DNA of 64,000 nucleotides from JAWWOL01 sp963797535 (GTDB lineage Bacteria > Actinomycetota > Actinomycetes > JAWWOL01), in assembly GCA_963797535.1 (NCBI GenBank), contig CAWCPQ010000001.1, forward strand, positions 2,604,001-2,668,000, read 5' to 3'. The notes beneath the pieces were generated by a model. It ran no database searches, was not told the origin of the DNA, and saw nothing but the letters and a program-made list of their open reading frames with translations. The translations under genes and the position numbers were made by a program. Positions 1-7,278 of this stretch are shown here, piece after piece. The number at the start of each line of letters is the position of its first letter. Position 1 is the first letter of the stretch.

Positions 1-142
1 TGCCGATCACACCCTCCGCGAGAACAAGGTCGGCATCGAGCAGCGCCGTGGTCGCCCGGCCCATCATGCTGCCGACCAGACCGGCCATCTCGACCAACCG
101 GTCGTTGATGGAGTCAAGATCGTCGTGGTAGGCGTCGCGCAT
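1..142 (-). CDS. phoU: PhoU phosphate-signalling protein (N-terminal part, cut by window edge)
   Basis: Only the first 47 residues are inside the window. They begin MRDAYHDDLDSINDRL and continue with a helix ending LLDADLVLAEGVIG, which matches the N-terminal three-helix half of actinobacterial PhoU. PhoU is a cytoplasmic metal-binding helical protein that links the Pst phosphate transporter to the phosphate-sensing histidine kinase and keeps the kinase off when phosphate is plentiful. The ATG at 142 is preceded by a good ribosome site (AAGGAG, 8-9 bases upstream). It is divergent from senX3-regX3, the usual actinobacterial arrangement, and the shared intergenic region carries PHO-box-like repeats. 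The identification rests on a short stretch but the context supports it strongly. Confidence 0.9.
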   Translation of the reverse strand, partial: MRDAYHDDLDSINDRLVEMAGLVGSMMGRATTALLDADLVLAEGVIG

Positions 143-198
143 GGCGGGGTGCTCCTTCGAGAAAGTTGACCCTGAACCTGACAAGACTGACGCCTGGC

Positions 199-227
199 CG
201 TGAACTCAGGGCCAAGGCCGGGTGAAC
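199..227. promoter_or_regulatory. PHO-box-like repeats between phoU and senX3
   Basis: CGTGAAC at 199-205 and GGTGAAC at 221-227 are 22 bp apart, two 11-bp units, and a related CCTGAAC lies at 171-177. On the opposite strand these read as GTTCACG/GTTCACC, the core half-site of PhoP/RegX3 boxes in actinomycetes, which are built from direct repeats of 11-bp units. The position between phoU and senX3-regX3 is where autoregulatory PHO boxes are known in Streptomyces. Seen: the repeats and their spacing. Inferred: binding by the RegX3 protein encoded next door. Confidence 0.5.
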
Positions 228-287
228 ATCGGGATCGTGCTGACTCGGGTGCCCCAATCTCCCCGGCCTGTGCCTACTCTTGTCCTC

Positions 288-1490
288 GTGACAGCCGTGC
301 TCGCCGGGATCGTAGGGATCCTGATCGGTGCCGTCCTCGTCGTGCTCGTGGCCTACCTCCCGCCGAACGGCTGGAGCTGGACTCAGGGGCCTCGCCGCCG
401 CGGGCCGCTCGGACCGCTGACACCGCCCGAGGTCGCTCCGCCGGCGGCCAGTCTTGCACTCGCCATCCTCGACCAGCTCCCGACAGCCACCGTCGTGCTC
501 AACCAGGCTGACGAGATCCTCTTCGCGAACGGCGCCGCCTCCTCGACCGGGATGATCAAGGGCAACCGGCTGGCCAACACCGAGCTGCGCGACCAGGCCC
601 GCAAGGCCCGCCGCGACGGCCGCATCCGCGAAGCCGAGCTGGACCTGCCACGTGGTGAGGTGAACCGCGGGCCGCAGGCCGTCCGCGCCCGGATCATCCC
701 GGTGGGCGGCGGCGACGTCGCCGTGATCGTCGACGACCTGACCGAGAGCCGCCGCATCGATGCGGTGCGCCGGGACTTCGTCGCCAACATCTCGCACGAG
801 CTCAAGACCCCCGTCGGCGCGATCTCGATCCTCGCGGAGGCCATCGCCGACGCGATCGACGAACCCAACACGGTCGCGAGGTTCGTGGGACGGATCCAGC
901 ACGAATCGAGCCGGCTGACCCGCTTGGTGCAGGAGCTGATCGACCTGTCCCGGCTGCAGGGCGCCGAGCCGCTCACCGACGTGACCACGGTGTCGATGCG
1001 CGGTGTCATCGGCGAGGCGGTGGACCGGGCCCGGCTGGCCGCCCAGACCAAGGGGATCCGGCTCAAGGTCGAGGGCGCCGATGCCCGCGTGCTCGGCGAC
1101 GAGTCACTGCTCGTGACCGCGATGGGCAACCTGATCGACAACGCGGTGGCCTACAGCCCCGACAACACCCGGGTAGCCGTCACCATCCGCAGCGCCGAGG
1201 ACGCCGTCGAGGTCTCGGTCACCGACCAGGGCATCGGCATCGGCCCGGACGAGGTCGACCGGATCTTCGAACGCTTCTACCGGGTCGACCCGGCCCGTTC
1301 CCGCTCCACCGGCGGCACCGGCCTCGGCCTGGCCATCGTCAAGCACATCGTCACCAACCACGGCGGCACGATCTCCGTGTGGAGCACGCCGGGCGCCGGG
1401 TCTACCTTCACCGTACGACTGCCCGGCGTTCCCCCCGAACCGACAGCTCCGCTGCCCGTACCTACCCCGAGCCTGGAGGCTTCTGCGTGA
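288..1490 (+). CDS. senX3: Phosphate-responsive sensor histidine kinase SenX3/PhoR
   Basis: A 400-residue membrane histidine kinase. It has one N-terminal hydrophobic segment (about residues 1-24), a PAS-like linker region, then the phospho-acceptor motif DFVANISHELKTPVGA. The ATP-binding core follows, with an N box (NLIDNAVAYSP), a G1 box (DQGIGIGPDEVD) and a G2 box (GGTGLGLAIVKH). The layout and wording follow mycobacterial SenX3. An upstream in-frame GTG at 222 exists. I prefer GTG 288 because the protein then starts directly with the membrane segment as SenX3 does, and because TACTCT at 275-280 is placed as a -10 box for a leaderless transcript. The gene overlaps regX3 by 4 bp (GTGA), so the two are co-translated. 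Autophosphorylation and phosphotransfer to RegX3 under phosphate limitation is known for the family. Confidence 0.9.
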   Translation: MTAVLAGIVGILIGAVLVVLVAYLPPNGWSWTQGPRRRGPLGPLTPPEVAPPAASLALAILDQLPTATVVLNQADEILFANGAASSTGMIKGNRLANTELRDQARKARRDGRIREAELDLPRGEVNRGPQAVRARIIPVGGGDVAVIVDDLTESRRIDAVRRDFVANISHELKTPVGAISILAEAIADAIDEPNTVARFVGRIQHESSRLTRLVQELIDLSRLQGAEPLTDVTTVSMRGVIGEAVDRARLAAQTKGIRLKVEGADARVLGDESLLVTAMGNLIDNAVAYSPDNTRVAVTIRSAEDAVEVSVTDQGIGIGPDEVDRIFERFYRVDPARSRSTGGTGLGLAIVKHIVTNHGGTISVWSTPGAGSTFTVRLPGVPPEPTAPLPVPTPSLEASA

Positions 1491-2167
1491 CCCGCATCCT
1501 GGTCGTCGAGGACGAGGAGTCGTTCTCCGACGCCCTGTCCTTCCTGCTCCGCCGCGAGGGCTTTGAAGTATCCGTCGCGGGCACCGGGCCCGAGGCGCTC
1601 ACCGAGTTCGACCGCACCGGGGCCGACTTGGTCCTCCTCGATCTGATGCTGCCCGGCATCTCCGGTACGGAGGTCTGCCGGACGATCCGGACCAAGTCGC
1701 AGGTGCCGGTCATCATGCTGACGGCCAAGGACGGCGAGGTGGACAAGGTGGTCGGTCTCGAGATCGGTGCCGACGACTACATCACCAAGCCCTTCTCCTC
1801 ACGCGAGCTGGTCGCCCGGATCCGGGCGGTCCTGCGCCGCCGCGGCACCGACGAGCCGGTCAGCGCCTCCGCCGTCGAAGCCGGTCCCGTGCGCATGGAC
1901 GTCGAGCGCCACGTGGTCACCGTCAACGGCGACGGGGTGACCCTGCCGCTGAAGGAGTTCGAGCTGCTGGAGTACCTCCTGCGCAACGCCGGCCGGGTGC
2001 TCACCCGAGGGCAGCTCATCGACCGGGTCTGGGGCAGCGACTACGTCGGCGACACCAAGACCCTCGACGTCCACGTCAAGCGACTGCGTTCCAAGATCGA
2101 GCCCGATCCGGCGGTGCCCCAGCACCTGCTGACCGTACGAGGACTCGGCTACAAGTACGAAGCCTGA
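1487..2167 (+). CDS. regX3: Phosphate response regulator RegX3/PhoP
   Basis: A 226-residue OmpR/PhoB-type response regulator. The receiver domain (about 1-120) shows the acidic pair in LVVEDEES, the phospho-acceptor Asp in LVLLDLMLPG and the conserved Lys in DYITKPFS. The C-terminal winged helix (about 130-225) includes LPLKEFELLEYLL, GRVLTRGQLIDRVWG and TLDVHVKRLRSKIE. It starts with GTG overlapping the senX3 stop (GTGA), with GGAGG upstream. It should bind GTTCACC-type repeats such as those at 199-227 and activate phosphate-scavenging genes. The nearby pit operon is a plausible target, but I see no clear box there. It ends 9 bp from the convergent MFS gene. Confidence 0.93.
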   Translation: MTRILVVEDEESFSDALSFLLRREGFEVSVAGTGPEALTEFDRTGADLVLLDLMLPGISGTEVCRTIRTKSQVPVIMLTAKDGEVDKVVGLEIGADDYITKPFSSRELVARIRAVLRRRGTDEPVSASAVEAGPVRMDVERHVVTVNGDGVTLPLKEFELLEYLLRNAGRVLTRGQLIDRVWGSDYVGDTKTLDVHVKRLRSKIEPDPAVPQHLLTVRGLGYKYEA

Positions 2168-2176
2168 CGCCCCGGC

Positions 2177-3397
2177 TCACGCAACGGCCGGCACGTCCTC
2201 GACAAGAGCGCCGGCGGCGCCTGCGTGCGTGAGCCGCAGGTAGGCACCGCCGGCTGACAGGCTCAGCACGGCGGTGAGCACACCGAGAGGTACGGCCGAC
2301 TGCGTCCCGGCCACGCCGACCAACGGCGCGGCCACCCCGCCGAACACGAACTGCGCGACGCCGAGCAGGGCAGAGGCGCTGCCGGCCGTGCGGGGGTGGT
2401 CCGCCAGCGCGAGCGCCGTGGCGTTGGGCAGCACGAACCCGACGCTCGCGACGACCAGGAACAGCGCGGGCAGCAGCGCGGGCAGCCCGGCCGAGACGAG
2501 GACGCAGATGAGTACGGACACCCCGCCGGTGACCGACATCGCGATACCGAAGCCCAGGACCTGGTGCGGGGTGTAGCGCCCGACGAGGCGACGGCTGACC
2601 TGCCCGGCCACCAGGATGCCGAGTGCGTTGACCGCGAAGACCACGCTGAACTGCTGGGCCGACAGACCGTAGATGTCCTGCAGGACGAAGGTCGCGCCGG
2701 AGATGTAGGCGAACATCGCCGCAAACACGAAGCCGCAGGACAGCGCGTACCCGACGAAGGAGCGGTCCCGCAACAGCACGCCGAACGTCCGTACGGTGCT
2801 TCGCAGCCCGCCGGTCTGGCGCAGCTCGACCGGCAGCGTCTCGGGCAGCGACGTCGCCGCGATGACGGTGAGCAGGGCCCCGATGACCGCGAGCGCGCCG
2901 AAGACCAGCCGCCAGGAGCCGACCCGCAGCAGCTGGCCGCCCAGCACCGGCGCGATCAGCGGGGCAGCTCCGTTGACCATCATCATCAGGGCGAAGAACC
3001 GGGCAGCCTCGTTCCCGGTGTAGCGGTCACGCACGACTGCCCTCGCCACGACCAGTCCGGCAGCGCCGGCAGCACCCTGCACCAGCCGGGCTCCGGCCAA
3101 GGGCCAGACGCCAGGCGACATCGCGCACGCCACGGAGGCAACGGTGAAGATGCTCAGCCCCACCACCAGCGGAGCCACCCGGCCCCTGGAGTCCGACACC
3201 GGCCCGGCGACGAGCTGACCGAGCGCGAGTCCGATGAGTACGGCCGTGAGCGTGAGCTGGGCCGTCGACGCTGTCGTGTGCAGCGACCGGGTCATCGACG
3301 GCAGCGCCGGCAGGTAGGTGTCAATCGCGAACGGGCCCAGCGCGGTGAGGGCGCCGAGGACGAGAACGAGCCGCAGTCGGCTCGGAGTGCCAGTCAG
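2177..3397 (-). CDS. Bcr/CflA-type MFS drug efflux transporter, apparent CTG start
   Basis: About 406 residues with twelve hydrophobic segments. The N-terminus LVLGALTALGPFAIDTYLPA is the family signature of the Bcr/CflA group, and GPVSDSRGR is the MFS loop 2-3 motif. The family exports drugs such as bicyclomycin or chloramphenicol using the proton gradient. The actual substrate is unknown. The start is odd: no ATG, GTG or TTG lies in frame near the expected N-terminus. A CTG at 3397-3395 overlaps the pit stop codon as CTGA, exactly like the usual ATGA/GTGA coupling, and gives a protein of family length. The nearest in-frame GTG upstream would add about 35 residues of non-homologous sequence inside pit. 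It is the last gene of the DUF47-pit-MFS operon. Confidence 0.85.
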   Translation of the reverse strand: MTGTPSRLRLVLVLGALTALGPFAIDTYLPALPSMTRSLHTTASTAQLTLTAVLIGLALGQLVAGPVSDSRGRVAPLVVGLSIFTVASVACAMSPGVWPLAGARLVQGAAGAAGLVVARAVVRDRYTGNEAARFFALMMMVNGAAPLIAPVLGGQLLRVGSWRLVFGALAVIGALLTVIAATSLPETLPVELRQTGGLRSTVRTFGVLLRDRSFVGYALSCGFVFAAMFAYISGATFVLQDIYGLSAQQFSVVFAVNALGILVAGQVSRRLVGRYTPHQVLGFGIAMSVTGGVSVLICVLVSAGLPALLPALFLVVASVGFVLPNATALALADHPRTAGSASALLGVAQFVFGGVAAPLVGVAGTQSAVPLGVLTAVLSLSAGGAYLRLTHAGAAGALVEDVPAVA

Positions 3398-4392
3398 GCG
3401 AACACCGGGTTGATGACGAGGTAGACGAGCGACGCGACCACCGCAGCAGCGGGGATGGTCAGGAGCCAGCCCACGACGATCGACCGCGCGATCCCCCACC
3501 GCACGGCGGCGACACCGTCCGCTGCACCGACGCCCATGACGGTCGAGGACACCACATGCGTGGTCGACACCGGGGCGGACGCGTGCAGGGACGCGAACAT
3601 CAGCACGCTTGCCGCAGTGGCGTCGATGGCGAGCCCACGCGGCGGGTCCAGCTTGACGATCCGCCGGCCCAGGGTGCTGATGATCCTGGCCCCGCCGGAG
3701 TAGGTGCCCAGCGCGATGGCCGCCGCTGCCGACAGCTTGACCCACAGCGGCACCGTGAACGGTTCGTCCGGGTGCCCGGCGAGCAGCGCCAACCCGATCA
3801 CGCCCATCGTCTTCTGGGCATCCTGCGTGCCGTGGGCCAGCGAGATGAAGGCGGCGCCGAAAGGCTGCAGCCGACGGAAACCGCGGTTGACCTGCTTGGG
3901 TTTGCGGTGCCGGAACCCCCAGAGAATGGCCAGGATCACGGCGATGCCGATGCCGAAGCCCAGCAGCGGCGACACCACCATCGGGATCACGACCTTGTGC
4001 CAGATGACCGACCAGTCAACCGTCGTGTGGGACGCAAGGCCTGCGCCGACGAGCCCGCCGATGAGCGACTGGGTCGAGGACGACGGCAAGCCGAAGTTCC
4101 AGGTGATGAGGTTCCAGGCGATCGCGCCGAGCAGCGCCGCGGCCAGGATCACGAGCAGGTGCTGGTCCTTCGGCGGGTCGATGATGCCGTTGCCGATGGT
4201 CTCGGCCACCTTGGGGGCAAAGACCGTGGCACCGAGCAGGTTGAAGGCGGACGCCATGATCAGCGCCGCTCGAGGAGTCAGCGCACGGGTCGAGATCGAG
4301 CTGGCGATCGCGTTGGCCGAGTCGTGGAAGCCGTTCGTGTAGTCGAAGAACAGCGCGATCGCCACGACCACGACCAAACCGGTCGTGTACAC
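3394..4392 (-). CDS. pit: PiT-family low-affinity inorganic phosphate transporter
   Basis: A 332-residue polytopic membrane protein. The N-terminal PiT signature FFDYTNGFHDSANAIA is present, and the repeated second half carries SLAHGTQDAQKTMGVIGLAL, the two inverted-repeat signatures of the PHO4/PiT family. The family imports phosphate, as metal-phosphate complexes, with protons or sodium. GTG 4392 is chosen: AGGAG lies 9 bases upstream inside the end of the DUF47 gene, and there are 3 bp between the DUF47 stop and this start. DUF47 proteins are standard partners of PiT transporters. Proximity to phoU-senX3-regX3 makes this a phosphate-homeostasis cluster. Confidence 0.93.
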   Translation of the reverse strand: MYTTGLVVVVAIALFFDYTNGFHDSANAIASSISTRALTPRAALIMASAFNLLGATVFAPKVAETIGNGIIDPPKDQHLLVILAAALLGAIAWNLITWNFGLPSSSTQSLIGGLVGAGLASHTTVDWSVIWHKVVIPMVVSPLLGFGIGIAVILAILWGFRHRKPKQVNRGFRRLQPFGAAFISLAHGTQDAQKTMGVIGLALLAGHPDEPFTVPLWVKLSAAAAIALGTYSGGARIISTLGRRIVKLDPPRGLAIDATAASVLMFASLHASAPVSTTHVVSSTVMGVGAADGVAAVRWGIARSIVVGWLLTIPAAAVVASLVYLVINPVFA

Positions 4393-4395
4393 CGG

Positions 4396-5016
4396 TCAGG
4401 ACTCCTTCACCGCGATGGTCTCGACGGTGTTGGCTACGCGCTCGAAGGCGTCGGCCGCGTTCTCGAGCTCGTCGACGACCTCCTTGAGCTTGAGCACGGT
4501 CAGCGCGTCGTACTCGCCCGAGAACAGCCGGGCCAGCAACCGGCGGTGGATCTGGTCGGCCTCGTTCTCCAGCCGGTTGGCCTCGATCCAGTACTCCTCG
4601 AGGTCCTTGAGGCCGCGCAGCCGGGGCATCGCCTCGGCCGCGATCGCCGCCCCTCGTTGCAGCACGTCGCACTGCGCGCTCACGCCGTCCGGCAGCTCGA
4701 TCACCCCGTACAGCACGATCAGATCGGCGGCTGACTCGACGAAGTCCATGACGTCGTCCATGCTGCTGGCCAGGCGGTAGATGTCCTCGCGGTCGAACGG
4801 GGTGACGAAGGTCGAGTTCAGCTGGCGGTAGATCCGGTGGGTGAGGTCGTCGCCGGCATGCTCGGCCTGCCGGATCTGAGCGCCGATGCCCGGCCGCAGC
4901 TCGGCCGGCGCCGCCACGAGTGACGCCATCAGGTCACACGCCACGACCAAGTTCGCCGCCGACTGCGCGAACAGGTCGAAGAAGCTGGACTCCTGGGGAG
5001 CCAGTCGCAGACGCAC
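4396..5016 (-). CDS. DUF47/PhoU-like accessory protein of the phosphate transporter
   Basis: A 206-residue all-helical protein of the DUF47 (PhoU-like, TIGR00153-type) family. Typical features are the start RLRLAPQESSFFDLFAQSA, the metal-ligand-like acidic stretch DREDIYRLASSMDDVMDFVE and the later ENEADQIHRRLL and LKEVVDELENAADAFE helices. The family accompanies PiT transporters and is thought to gate or regulate them. It is soluble and cytoplasmic. It is the first gene of the operon, with a GTG start at 5016. The 187-bp gap to the divergent crcB gene must hold its promoter, but I cannot pick a convincing -35/-10 pair. Confidence 0.9.
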   Translation of the reverse strand: MRLRLAPQESSFFDLFAQSAANLVVACDLMASLVAAPAELRPGIGAQIRQAEHAGDDLTHRIYRQLNSTFVTPFDREDIYRLASSMDDVMDFVESAADLIVLYGVIELPDGVSAQCDVLQRGAAIAAEAMPRLRGLKDLEEYWIEANRLENEADQIHRRLLARLFSGEYDALTVLKLKEVVDELENAADAFERVANTVETIAVKES

Positions 5017-5203
5017 GTGACCAGACCTCGGCTTGCTCGGGGACCCACCGCGCTGCCCGAGGCCACCGGGGTCCGGAGGGCCTCCGGCGCGACGCCGGCA
5101 TGAAGTTGCTCAATGTTCCCGAAAGGGTAACCTGCCGGACAGGGGTGTCGCTTCGCCGCGAGCCGGTCCCGCCCGACCGGCGCGTCGGCCCTAGGCTTGG
5201 CCC

Positions 5204-5653
5204 GTGAGCGGCGCACCGAGCCCGGAGCTCGACCCAGACATCGGAGACGATGCACGCACCGCCCCGTCGCACGCGCTCCTGCTGTGCGCCATCGCCGCCG
5301 GCGGGGCCGTCGGCACGCTGGGCCGCTGGTCGCTGGGCAAGGCGATCCCGACCGAGGGGTACGGGTTCTCCTGGGCCACGTTCATCGCCAACCTGACCGG
5401 AGCGTTCGCCCTCGGGTTGCTGATCGCGGTCGTTGCCCGGCGGTTTCCGCACACCCACTACGTGCGTCCGGCCCTGGGCACGGGGGTGCTCGGCGGCTTC
5501 ACCACCTTCAGCACCTTCATGGTCGAGACCGCACAGCGCCTCGACCACGGCCATGTCGTGCTCGCCTTCTCCTACGTTGCCCTCAGCCTGATCGGGGGAC
5601 TGGTGCTGTCGGCCGCCGGCCTGGTGCTCGGCAGCCGGGTGCCCGCCTCGTGA
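5204..5653 (+). CDS. crcB: Fluoride channel subunit CrcB/Fluc (first of a pair)
   Basis: A 149-residue protein with four hydrophobic segments. It carries the Fluc signatures GGAVGTLGRW (helix 1), FIANLTGAFALGLL (helix 2, pore Asn) and GFTTFSTFMVE (the Phe-rich Na+/F- pathway segment of helix 3). Fluc proteins are dual-topology dimers that let toxic fluoride leave the cytoplasm. In Gram-positive bacteria two homologous genes commonly encode a heterodimer, as here. The GTG at 5204 lies 7 bases behind TAGGCT (5192-5197), so the transcript is probably leaderless. I looked for a fluoride (crcB) riboswitch upstream and did not find one. Confidence 0.92.
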   Translation: MSGAPSPELDPDIGDDARTAPSHALLLCAIAAGGAVGTLGRWSLGKAIPTEGYGFSWATFIANLTGAFALGLLIAVVARRFPHTHYVRPALGTGVLGGFTTFSTFMVETAQRLDHGHVVLAFSYVALSLIGGLVLSAAGLVLGSRVPAS

Positions 5654-6009
5654 CGGTGGCCCTGATGCTGCTGGCCGCCGCTGCCGGGGCGGTCGCCCGC
5701 TACCTCGTCGATATTGCGGTCCAGCGTCGCGCCGACGGCGGCTACCCGTGGGGGACGTTCTGGGTCAACGTCTCCGGCTGTCTGGTGCTCGGGCTGGTCA
5801 TCGGTTGGTCCGACCACCACTCAGCCGCTGCGTTGCGCGCCATCGCCGGCATCGGGTTCTGCGGCGCCTACACCACGTTTTCGACGTTCAGCGTCGAGTC
5901 CGTCCGGCTGATCGAGACCGGCCGGTACGGCGCCGCGGCACGCTACGCCGGGTCGAGCGTCCTCGTCGGGTGCATCGCTGCCGCTGCCGGACTGGCCCTT
6001 GCCGGCTGA
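5650..6009 (+). CDS. crcB: Fluoride channel subunit CrcB/Fluc (second of a pair)
   Basis: A 119-residue four-helix protein with the same signatures as its neighbour: GAVARYLVD, FWVNVSGCLVLGL and GFCGAYTTFSTFSVES. It starts with a GTG that overlaps the stop of the first crcB gene (GTGA), which implies 1:1 coupled synthesis of the two subunits of a heterodimeric fluoride channel. It is slightly shorter than the first copy because it lacks the hydrophilic N-terminal extension of about 25 residues. Confidence 0.92.
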   Translation: MTVALMLLAAAAGAVARYLVDIAVQRRADGGYPWGTFWVNVSGCLVLGLVIGWSDHHSAAALRAIAGIGFCGAYTTFSTFSVESVRLIETGRYGAAARYAGSSVLVGCIAAAAGLALAG

Positions 6010-6051
6010 CCGGGGGAGCGGATCGGGCCGGGACGAGGCAGACTGGGGGCC

Positions 6052-6822
6052 ATGAGCCGGGTTTCCGTCGTTCAGCGCAGCCGTTGGCGGGTGGACTCGA
6101 TCCGGCGCGACGCCGAGCGCAAGCGGCTCGAGGCCAAGCACGCACTGCTGATCGCCAAGCACCGTCGCTCGGTCGCCAGGGCCAGGAGCCACATCACGTG
6201 GTACGCCGTGGGCGCTGCCGGCAGCGTCGTCGGCGTGGGCGTCTCGCACGGTTTCGCGCGGTTCTGCTGGTCGGTGGCGCTCGTCGCGTGCGTAGCCGAA
6301 GTGGGGCTGTGGTTCCGCAAGCTCAAGGCCCGCCGGGCTGCTCCCCCGCCGACCGCGCCGCAGCTTCCGCAGGCCGTACCCGCTCCTCCGCCGCGTACCT
6401 CGGCGTCCTGGCCAGCCCTGCGCAGGCTGGAGAGCGCCGTCACTGCGATCCGAAAACTGCTGCCGGCGCTGCCTCCCGACATCGCCGACATCGCCAGGCC
6501 GTCGGTCGACGCGGCCCGCGCCGCCTATGACATGGGCCGGGCGCAGGCGACTCAGATCGCCGCCACCGAGACGGCGCTGACAATCGTTCCACTCGAAGAA
6601 CGTTCCCAGATCGAGCAGGTACGGGGCCAGCTGCTGAGCGAGCTCGACCTCGCCGCCGAGGCGGTCGAGCACCTGCTCACCAGCTGTACCCGACTCATCG
6701 GCGCGCGGTCGGGCAGCGACGCGAGAGGCCAGCTCTCGGCTGCGACGGCGGAGGTTGTGGCGCGCACGTACGGCCTGCAAGCTGCGGCGCTGACCTCCAC
6801 CGACCTCGACCTGCCGGGCTGA
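6052..6822 (+). CDS. Membrane-anchored protein of unknown function
   Basis: A 256-residue protein not assigned to a family. It starts with a strongly basic, probably helical region (about 1-45, rich in Arg/Lys/Glu). A hydrophobic hairpin follows (about 46-85, ITWYAVGAAGSVVGVGVS and WSVALVACVAEVGLWF), then a Pro/Ala-rich linker (about 95-120), then a helical Ala/Glu-rich cytosolic domain to the end. That topology resembles actinobacterial envelope-stress proteins of the PspM kind, but I see no sequence identity that would justify the name. ATG 6052 is 7 bases behind CAGACT (6039-6044), so it is probably leaderless. The next gene follows after 15 bp and may be co-transcribed. Confidence 0.75.
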   Translation: MSRVSVVQRSRWRVDSIRRDAERKRLEAKHALLIAKHRRSVARARSHITWYAVGAAGSVVGVGVSHGFARFCWSVALVACVAEVGLWFRKLKARRAAPPPTAPQLPQAVPAPPPRTSASWPALRRLESAVTAIRKLLPALPPDIADIARPSVDAARAAYDMGRAQATQIAATETALTIVPLEERSQIEQVRGQLLSELDLAAEAVEHLLTSCTRLIGARSGSDARGQLSAATAEVVARTYGLQAAALTSTDLDLPG

Positions 6823-6837
6823 GCGGAGGCACCAGGA

Positions 6838-7014
6838 ATGGGCGACTACTACTTCTGCCTCACCCACGACGAGGTCGAGCGCGGCGCCGGCTGCCGTGCC
6901 GCTGACCGGATGGGTCCCTACCCCACGGCCGAAGCCGCCTCCCGGTGGCAGGAGTCCGTCCAGCAGCACAACGAGGCCTGGGACGAGCAGGACCGTGAGG
7001 ATGACGAGGACTGA
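6838..7014 (+). CDS. Small conserved actinobacterial protein (58 aa)
   Basis: A 58-residue protein beginning MGDYYFCLTHDEVE, then GCRAADRMGPYPTAEAASRW and an acidic tail ending in DREDDED. It belongs to a very common actinobacterial small-protein family, often labelled hypothetical or SPOR-domain-like, whose members share the Y-C-L-x-H ... GC...DR-GPY-T pattern. Two cysteines and a histidine are placed so that metal binding is conceivable. A good ribosome site (GGAGG) lies about 10 bases before the ATG. The 15-bp gap to the upstream membrane protein suggests one transcript. Function is unknown. Confidence 0.85.
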   Translation: MGDYYFCLTHDEVERGAGCRAADRMGPYPTAEAASRWQESVQQHNEAWDEQDREDDED

Positions 7015-7062
7015 CCCGTAACCACGGTCTGACAGTGTCGTTAACCGAGCGTGACCCCGTGC

Positions 7063-7278
7063 ATGAGCCACCAGGAGCGCCACCTCGGACACCGAGGCAG
7101 CACCGCCCTGGGCAGCGTGGGTCCGGTCCGCACCAAGCAGGCGAGCACCGCCAAGGCGACGAAGCCCGGCACCGCATGGGCGGCTCTGCGTGGCACCGCA
7201 TGGGCGACAGCCTCGGGAACCACGTGGACCGCACGCAGCACTGAGCTTTCCGTGCCCGTCGGCGGGTCGGAGCGTTGA
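7063..7278 (+). CDS. Possible small basic protein with 8-residue GTxW repeats, coupled to the EAL gene
   Basis: A 71-codon reading frame rich in Ser, Thr, Ala, Gly and Lys/Arg. Its C-terminal half contains three consecutive 8-residue units: GTAWAALR, GTAWATAS and GTTWTARS. In DNA, the 15-mer GGCACCGCATGGGCG occurs at 7168-7182 and 7192-7206, 24 bp apart. The third unit is diverged in DNA but keeps G-T-x-W. Its TGA overlaps the TTG start of the EAL gene (TTGA, 7275-7278), the usual coupling geometry in this window. Against it: no clear ribosome site, low complexity and no known relative. It could equally be a non-coding leader. Confidence 0.35.
   Translation: MSHQERHLGHRGSTALGSVGPVRTKQASTAKATKPGTAWAALRGTAWATASGTTWTARSTELSVPVGGSER

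Noticed and set aside
5017..5203. Possible fluoride riboswitch upstream of the crcB pair
   Set aside because: The expected conserved core and pseudoknot segments are absent, and a -10 box at 5192-5197 places transcription at the start codon, leaving no leader for a riboswitch.
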